Shown here piece by piece: positions 43,039-47,859 of a DNA stretch of 47,859 bases. Below the pieces are notes generated by a model. That model searched no databases and was not told the origin of the DNA. It saw nothing but the letters and a program-made list of their open reading frames with translations. A program made the position numbers and the translations under genes. The stretch comes from an uncultured Bacteroidia bacterium (GTDB lineage Bacteria; Bacteroidota; Bacteroidia; Bacteroidales; ML635J-15). The stretch spans positions 1-47,859 of the forward strand of contig CACYQN010000020.1 in the NCBI GenBank assembly GCA_902776565.1. The letters run 5' to 3'. Position 1 is the stretch's first letter. The number at the start of each line of letters is the position of its first letter.

Positions 43039-43341
43039 ATGAGAACACAACTAGAATACATAAACATATTGCAGAGCAATTCCGAAAAGCTGAGGAATGA
43101 TTTCGGCATTACTTATATGCGAATGTTTGGCAGTGTTGCAAAAAATTCGTTTAACGAGGATAGTGATGTTGATTTGTTTGTAAAAATGCCTAATTCTTTT
43201 TACAATGCAATTGCAGCGGCACAATTTCTGGAAGAATTATTAGGTTGCAAGGTAGATTTGATATGCGACCACAAGAATTTAAGTCCCTTTTTCCGTAAAC
43301 AAATTGAAACTTATGGAATCGATATCTACAGAGCAGCGTGA
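43039..43341 (+). CDS. mntA: MntA-type minimal nucleotidyltransferase (antitoxin)
   Basis: The 100-residue protein has the minimal nucleotidyltransferase signature G-S-V-A-K-N-S-F-N-E-D-S-D-V-D-L-F-V (G-S ... S-D-x-D-L with the metal aspartates). The strand C-K-V-D-L-I-C-D supplies the third acidic residue. MntA proteins AMPylate and neutralise the HEPN toxin HepT encoded next to them. Here the next frame overlaps by 29 bp and encodes only a short HepT remnant. The locus has its own -7 box and lies between 112-bp direct repeats. Confidence 0.85.
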   Translation: MRTQLEYINILQSNSEKLRNDFGITYMRMFGSVAKNSFNEDSDVDLFVKMPNSFYNAIAAAQFLEELLGCKVDLICDHKNLSPFFRKQIETYGIDIYRAA

Positions 43342-43492
43342 ACTTTTGCTTGAAATGTTTGGCAATATAAAGCGTTCGATAATAACACTTTATGAATGGA
43401 ATAAAGATGTTGTTGATTTTAACGAATTGCTTTGCTCTATTTCGGGGATGAAGACCCTGTCGATTTTTTCATTAGTTATCTTAGCCAATTAA
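43313..43492 (+). pseudogene. Truncated HepT-like HEPN toxin
   Basis: The 59-residue frame overlaps the end of mntA, as in intact mntA-hepT pairs. Residues about 10-46 (I-I-T-L-Y-E-W-N-K-D-V, D-F-N-E-L-L-C-S, S-G-M-K-T-L) resemble the first helices of Bacteroidales HepT proteins, whose segment reads like D-F-L-C-S-x-S-G-M. After G-M-K-T-L the similarity stops and the frame ends, so the later helices and the R-X4-6-H RNase motif are missing. No continuation was found in the other frames. Probably a degraded toxin, leaving mntA as an orphan. Assignment rests on a short stretch. Confidence 0.5.
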
Positions 43493-43540
43493 ATCAAGAA
43501 TTTTCAAACATATAAACAATCATAAACATATAAACTTTAA

Positions 43541-43652
43541 ACATTGAACTTTAAAAACAAATATAAAACATTAAACATTGTACAGTCGTGCCACGGCGCG
43601 ACTCAACATTGTACAGTCGCGGCGCGCCACGACCACTACAACTTTAAACATT
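43541..43652 (+). repeat. 112-bp direct repeat, right copy
   Basis: Second copy of 42739-42850; hairpins at 43585-43602 and 43616-43633. It ends 45 bp before the start of the giant adhesin gene. Confidence 0.85.
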
Positions 43653-43697
43653 GAACATAGAAACGTGAAACTTAGAAACATTAAACTTTGAACATAA

Positions 43698-46600
43698 ATG
43701 AAAAACTCTATACAAATGAATAATACAAACGAAATTGCTCCTACTTCCCTTTCGTATGCAGGGGGGGGGGTACAACCTAATTTTAGTGCAGTTGGTAGAA
43801 ACCAACAAATTTCCCAAAGCAATGGTGCTAATTATGCTGTTGGGAAAAAATTATCCATTATCCATTGTGCATTATTAATTATTGCTTGTTTATTCTTCGG
43901 CAATACAGCTTTCGCACAGATGCACACCGTTGGAGGAAACGTAAAGACAGTTGGAACAGAAACATCAACTTCAACTAGTTATTACGCTCCTGTAAATAAT
44001 TATTACAATTATACATATACTCAGATTCTTTATACCGCATCCGAGTTGGGTTCGACATCTGGAACGATTCGTTCTATAGGCTTCCAGTATGCGTATGCAA
44101 CTGCTATGACTAAAAAGAATACTGTGGAAATTTACATGGGAAATACAAGTAAGACTTCGTTCTCAAGTAATACAGACAATGTAACATCCGGATTAACTAA
44201 AGTATATGAAGGTCCACTGAACTGCACACAAGGATGGACCGATTTTGCCTTGACTTCTGGTTTTAGTTATACGGGAGGGGGACTTATTGTCACAATATTG
44301 GACAAATCGGGACAATACAACAGCACAAGCTATACTTTTACGACCACTTCGACAAGCAATTACATGACCAAAGCATGGTATTCCGATTCGAATTCGACAA
44401 CAGATTATACCAGTCCAAATACTAACATGAGCAAAGGGTATTACCAATGGCGTCCTAATACTAGATTCACCTTTGGAACCATAAGTTACACTGTACCTGT
44501 GAACAATTATTACAATTATACTTATACACAGATACTTTACACGGCATCCGAGTTGGGCAGTACAGCTGGTCTCATCACGAGTATAGGTTACCAATATGCT
44601 TATTCAACTGCGATGACCCAAAAGACCAATGTGGAAATTTACATGGGAAATACTAGTAAGACTTCTTTCTCGAGCAACGAAGATAATGTAACGTCTGGTC
44701 TGACCTTGGTCTATTCCGGAGACTTAAATTGTTCACAAGGTTGGAACGATTTTGAATTGACAACACCTTTTGACTATACGGGAGGTGGGCTTATCGTTAC
44801 AATATTGGATAAGTCTGGTGGGTATGATGGAACAGATTATATTTTTCTTACTACCGAAACAACCAATTACATGACTAAAACATGGTATGACGATTCGTAT
44901 TCAACAACAGATTATACCAGTCCCAATACTAGCATGAGCAAATCGTATGTCAAATACCGTCCTAACACAAGATTCAATATCAATCCGAAACATTACGATT
45001 TGCCTGTGAATAATTTTTACAGATATACTTATTCTCAGGTGCTTTATAAGTCCGCGGATTTGGGCGGACAGGCCGGCTTAATCACAAGTATCGGCTATCA
45101 GTACGCGCATACAGCTGCGATGACAGCCAAGACCAATGTGGAAATCTACATGGGCAACACGTCGAAGACTTCGTTCTCAAGCGAAACAGATAATGTAACG
45201 TCGGGTCTGACCTTGGTTTATTCGGGAAATTTGAATTGTTCGTTGGGTTGGAATGATTTTGAATTGACTACACCTTTTGACTACACGGGAGGAGGGCTTA
45301 TTGTGACAGTATTGGACAAATCAAATAACTACAATGGCACAGCCTATGTTTTTGCCACTACGGCTACAACTGATTACATGTCAAAAGCATGGTATTCTGA
45401 TTCATATTCGACAACGGATTACACTAGTCCCAATACAAACATGAGCAGCAAATCTCGTTATCAATACCGTCCTAACACGAGGTTCAATGTCGCCATAAAG
45501 CATTACGAAGTGCCTGTGAACAATTATTATAGATATACATATTCACAGGTGCTTTATACAGCATCAGATGTAGGTGGACAGGCAGGTTCTATTACAAGCA
45601 TAGGCTATCAGTATGCCTATTCAACTGCAATGACAAAAAAGACCAACGTGGAAATCTACATGGGCAACACGTCGAAGACTTCGTTCTCAAGCAACGAAGA
45701 TAATGTAACGTCTGGCCAGACCTTGGTCTATTCCGGAAACTTAAATTGTTCGCAAGGATGGAACGATTTCACATTGGATTCGCCTTTCGATTACACGGGT
45801 GGCGGTCTTATCGTGACAGTATTGGACAAATCAAATGATTACGATGGTTCGTCCTATGTTTTTGCTACTACGGCTACATCAGATTATATGTCAAAAGCAT
45901 GGTATTCCGATTCGTATTCGACAACGGATTACACCAGTCCAAATACGAGCATGAGCAAAGGATATCTTCTATATCGTCCTAACACGAGATTTACAGTAAC
46001 CCAAGGCTATACCGTCAGTGTTTCTGCCAATCCAACGGCAGGCGGTTCAGTTTCGGGAGGTGGCACTTATAGTAGTGGCACCAGCTGTACCGTTTCGGCT
46101 ACTACCAATACATGCTATATCTTCAGCGGATGGTATGAGAACGGCAGCAGGGTAAGCACTAGTGCTAGTTATAACTTTACCGTTTCCTGTAACCGAACCC
46201 TAGAGGCTCGTTACACGTTGAATACCCATACCATCAGCGTCTCGGCCAATCCGAGTGCAGGTGGTTCTGTGAGTGGTGGTGGTACTTTCAACTGCGGTGG
46301 ATCAACAACCCTTTCGGCTACTACCAATGCATGTTATACCTTTGATGGATGGTATGAGAACGGCAGTAGGGTAAGCACTAGTACTAGCTACGCCGTTACC
46401 GTTTCCAGTAACCGCACCCTGGAGGCTCGTTACACGCTGAATACACATACAGTCAGCGTTTCGGCAAATCCGAGCGATGGCGGTACTGTTACTGGTGGCG
46501 GTACTTTCAACTGTGGCACCTCGCCAACTGTAACTGCTACGCCTAATAGCGGTTACACCTTCGTCAACTGGACTGAGAGTGGCACTTCAGTTTCAACCAA

Positions 46601-47859
46601 TGCAAGCTACACAATCAACAACATATCTGCAAACCATACGCTGGTGGCAAACTTTAATGCGGCAAGTAGTGGTGGCGAAGCCGAACTTTGTGAGGGTTTT
46701 GAAGGTGGTGTTGTACCTACTGGATGGAGTAGCGTGGGAGATTATGGATGGACAATTGCGAGCAGTTATAATTATGGTAACGTTTTGCCACATAGTGGAA
46801 GCAAACTGATTTACGTTGAAGCATTTACTTTTAATGCAAATGCAACAGATTTGATTACTAATGAGTATGATTTGAGTTCGTTCAATGAAGGTAATATTAC
46901 ATTTTGGTATGTGAATAGAATTTGGGGTGATGATATAGATTATTTGAATGTATATTATCGATCAAATGGAGGCATTTGGAATCTTATTTATAATACTACA
47001 GAGAATCATGAGGACTGGGAATTTGTTAATATTCCATTGCCAGCGTTTTCATCATCAGTTCAGTTTAGAATTGAAATGGTTGGACATTATGGTAGAGGTG
47101 TCGCATTAGACGATTTTTGTCTTAATGTTAGCAATTCTTCTACACCGATTTATACTATTACTCCTTCTGTAATCTCAACTTGCGGCATAAACCAGCAATT
47201 TACAATAAGCGTTTCTCCTTCTGCATCTTCGTATAAGTGGCAGTATAAGTATGGTGATAACGGTTGGTATGATTGTACAGCATCTGCTGTAGGAAGTGCT
47301 CCAGGTCACAACGGCTATTCTGGAGGTACATCGCAGACTATAACCATCAATAGTTTCCCTAACGATATAGATATCCTGTGGCGTTGCCAAATAAACGGTA
47401 CGTCAATATATACCGACCCAGTAACTATACACTATCATGTTCTGCCGACGGTAGGCATCACCAAGAACCCCAATGTCACGGAGCTTACCTGTACGAACCC
47501 GACCATCACGCTCAGCGCATCTAGCAACGGCAGCACGTACAACTGGAGCGGACAGAGCAACCACAACAATATAAGCGCTACAGCAGCCGGCACCTACACG
47601 CTGACAGCCACAGGTTCCAACGGCTGTACCAACAGCACAAGCGTCAGCTTAACCTTGAACAAGACCGCGCCGACGGTAGGCATCACCAAGAACCCCAATG
47701 TTACGGAGCTTACCTGTACGAACCCGACAATCACTCTTGGTGCATCGAGCAACGGCAGCACGTACAACTGGAGCGGCCAGAGCAACCACAACGACATAAG
47801 CGCCACCGCAGCCGGCACCTACACGCTGACAGCCACAGGTTCCAACGGCTGTACTAACA
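43698..47859 (+). CDS. Giant repetitive surface protein with poly-G leader (3' end outside window)
   Basis: The frame is open from 43698 to the window end (at least 1387 residues). Residues 22-24 are encoded in a run of ten G (43761-43770). A signal peptide follows at about 50-73 (K-K-L-S-I-I-H ... T-A-F-A, then Q). Four tandem repeats of 169-170 residues come next (starting P-V-N-N-Y/F-Y at 43989, 44496, 45003, 45513), then three 73-residue InlB-like repeats (46011, 46230, 46449; G-W-Y-E-N-G-S). A cleaved-adhesin/choice-of-anchor-like domain follows (about 46690-47140, C-E-G-F-E-G-G), then an Ig-like domain and near-identical 75-residue Ig-like repeats (from 47445 and 47670). By likeness to the 5'-truncated gene at position 2, a T9SS sorting domain beyond the window is expected. 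No in-frame start codon exists between the G run and the signal peptide. Confidence 0.88.
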   Translation, partial: MKNSIQMNNTNEIAPTSLSYAGGGVQPNFSAVGRNQQISQSNGANYAVGKKLSIIHCALLIIACLFFGNTAFAQMHTVGGNVKTVGTETSTSTSYYAPVNNYYNYTYTQILYTASELGSTSGTIRSIGFQYAYATAMTKKNTVEIYMGNTSKTSFSSNTDNVTSGLTKVYEGPLNCTQGWTDFALTSGFSYTGGGLIVTILDKSGQYNSTSYTFTTTSTSNYMTKAWYSDSNSTTDYTSPNTNMSKGYYQWRPNTRFTFGTISYTVPVNNYYNYTYTQILYTASELGSTAGLITSIGYQYAYSTAMTQKTNVEIYMGNTSKTSFSSNEDNVTSGLTLVYSGDLNCSQGWNDFELTTPFDYTGGGLIVTILDKSGGYDGTDYIFLTTETTNYMTKTWYDDSYSTTDYTSPNTSMSKSYVKYRPNTRFNINPKHYDLPVNNFYRYTYSQVLYKSADLGGQAGLITSIGYQYAHTAAMTAKTNVEIYMGNTSKTSFSSETDNVTSGLTLVYSGNLNCSLGWNDFELTTPFDYTGGGLIVTVLDKSNNYNGTAYVFATTATTDYMSKAWYSDSYSTTDYTSPNTNMSSKSRYQYRPNTRFNVAIKHYEVPVNNYYRYTYSQVLYTASDVGGQAGSITSIGYQYAYSTAMTKKTNVEIYMGNTSKTSFSSNEDNVTSGQTLVYSGNLNCSQGWNDFTLDSPFDYTGGGLIVTVLDKSNDYDGSSYVFATTATSDYMSKAWYSDSYSTTDYTSPNTSMSKGYLLYRPNTRFTVTQGYTVSVSANPTAGGSVSGGGTYSSGTSCTVSATTNTCYIFSGWYENGSRVSTSASYNFTVSCNRTLEARYTLNTHTISVSANPSAGGSVSGGGTFNCGGSTTLSATTNACYTFDGWYENGSRVSTSTSYAVTVSSNRTLEARYTLNTHTVSVSANPSDGGTVTGGGTFNCGTSPTVTATPNSGYTFVNWTESGTSVSTNASYTINNISANHTLVANFNAASSGGEAELCEGFEGGVVPTGWSSVGDYGWTIASSYNYGNVLPHSGSKLIYVEAFTFNANATDLITNEYDLSSFNEGNITFWYVNRIWGDDIDYLNVYYRSNGGIWNLIYNTTENHEDWEFVNIPLPAFSSSVQFRIEMVGHYGRGVALDDFCLNVSNSSTPIYTITPSVISTCGINQQFTISVSPSASSYKWQYKYGDNGWYDCTASAVGSAPGHNGYSGGTSQTITINSFPNDIDILWRCQINGTSIYTDPVTIHYHVLPTVGITKNPNVTELTCTNPTITLSASSNGSTYNWSGQSNHNNISATAAGTYTLTATGSNGCTNSTSVSLTLNKTAPTVGITKNPNVTELTCTNPTITLGASSNGSTYNWSGQSNHNDISATAAGTYTLTATGSNGCTN
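43761..43770 (+). repeat. Poly-G(10) simple sequence repeat, probable phase-variation switch
   Basis: Ten consecutive G inside the coding leader. With 10 G the reading frame enters the signal peptide. With 11 G translation would stop after 27 residues, and with 9 G after 59 residues. Confidence 0.8.
43989..45995 (+). repeat. Four tandem 507-510-bp coding repeats
   Basis: Periods are 507, 507 and 510 bp. Blocks such as V-E-I-Y-M-G-N-T-S-K-T-S-F-S-S and S-T-T-D-Y-T-S-P-N-T are nearly invariant between copies. Confidence 0.9.
46011..46667 (+). repeat. Three tandem 219-bp coding repeats (InlB-like)
   Basis: Starts at 46011, 46230 and 46449; each encodes V-S-V-S-A-N-P or I-S-V-S-A-N-P ... G-G-G-T ... 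and ends L-E-A-R-Y-T-L-N or L-V-A-N-F. Confidence 0.88.
47445..47859 (+). repeat. 225-bp near-identical coding repeats, continuing past the window
   Basis: P-T-V-G-I-T-K-N-P-N-V-T-E-L-T-C begins at 47445 and again at 47670 with very few base differences; the second copy is cut by the window end. Confidence 0.88.

Noticed and set aside
43445..43515. Frameshifted continuation of HepT in another frame
   Set aside because: The alternative frame reads plausibly for about 25 residues but shows no HEPN features and a stop lies just upstream.

Overview
The window looks like chromosomal DNA of a Bacteroidota bacterium, most likely an uncultured or gut/rumen-type member of the Bacteroidales. Evidence: two large surface proteins end in type IX secretion (T9SS) type A sorting domains; many genes carry the Bacteroidota -7 box TAnnTTTG a few tens of bases upstream and AT-rich leaders without a clear Shine-Dalgarno; and family content is typical (TonB receptor + DUF4249 lipoprotein operon, TIGR02757 protein, C_GCAxxG_C_C protein, Flavobacteria/Bacteroides-type arginine decarboxylase, ComEC without a lactamase domain). 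No tRNA, rRNA, CRISPR array, transposase or integrase was seen.

Layout. 1-1969: 3' end of a giant Ig-like T9SS surface protein. 2352-4453 (minus): YqaA-type membrane protein and a PurF-like protein with a degenerate glutaminase domain. 4931-8272 (plus): TPR lipoprotein, ComEC and a small outer-membrane barrel. 8393-11407: PKD-repeat T9SS protein. 11469-17760 (minus): arginine decarboxylase, a five-module iron-sulfur/FAD fusion oxidoreductase, uridine phosphorylase. 17838-21251 (plus): universal stress protein, SPFH/prohibitin, membrane glycosyltransferase. 21319-28598 (minus): B12-dependent ribonucleotide reductase, then a TonB receptor/DUF4249/barrel operon. 29240-34612: protein kinase, HTH-like protein, DUF4143 ATPase, and a cluster of two lipoproteins plus a membrane protein. 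34942-42012: mainly housekeeping (TIGR02757, trmN6, UspA, recJ, serS). 43039-43492: an MntA antitoxin with a truncated HepT toxin. 43698-47859: 5' part of a second giant repetitive surface protein running off the window.

The genes are mostly conventional; the unusual biology is in repeats and regulation. (i) The second giant adhesin has an in-frame run of ten G between its only plausible start codons and its signal peptide, so it should switch ON/OFF by slipped-strand mispairing; its body is built of tandem repeats of 507, 219 and 225 bp. (ii) Tandem arrays with an identical 33-bp period occur at three intergenic sites, one overlapping the promoter of the DUF4143 ATPase. (iii) Perfect 28-30 bp palindromes of different sequence but equal length lie just downstream of three stop codons. 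(iv) Several intergenic regions consist of strings of tiny hairpins (GGC-NNN(N)-GCC) joined by AT-rich linkers. (v) A 112-bp near-identical direct repeat flanks the MntA/HepT remnant. Only sequence inspection was used; family assignments are from recognised motifs, not from searches.
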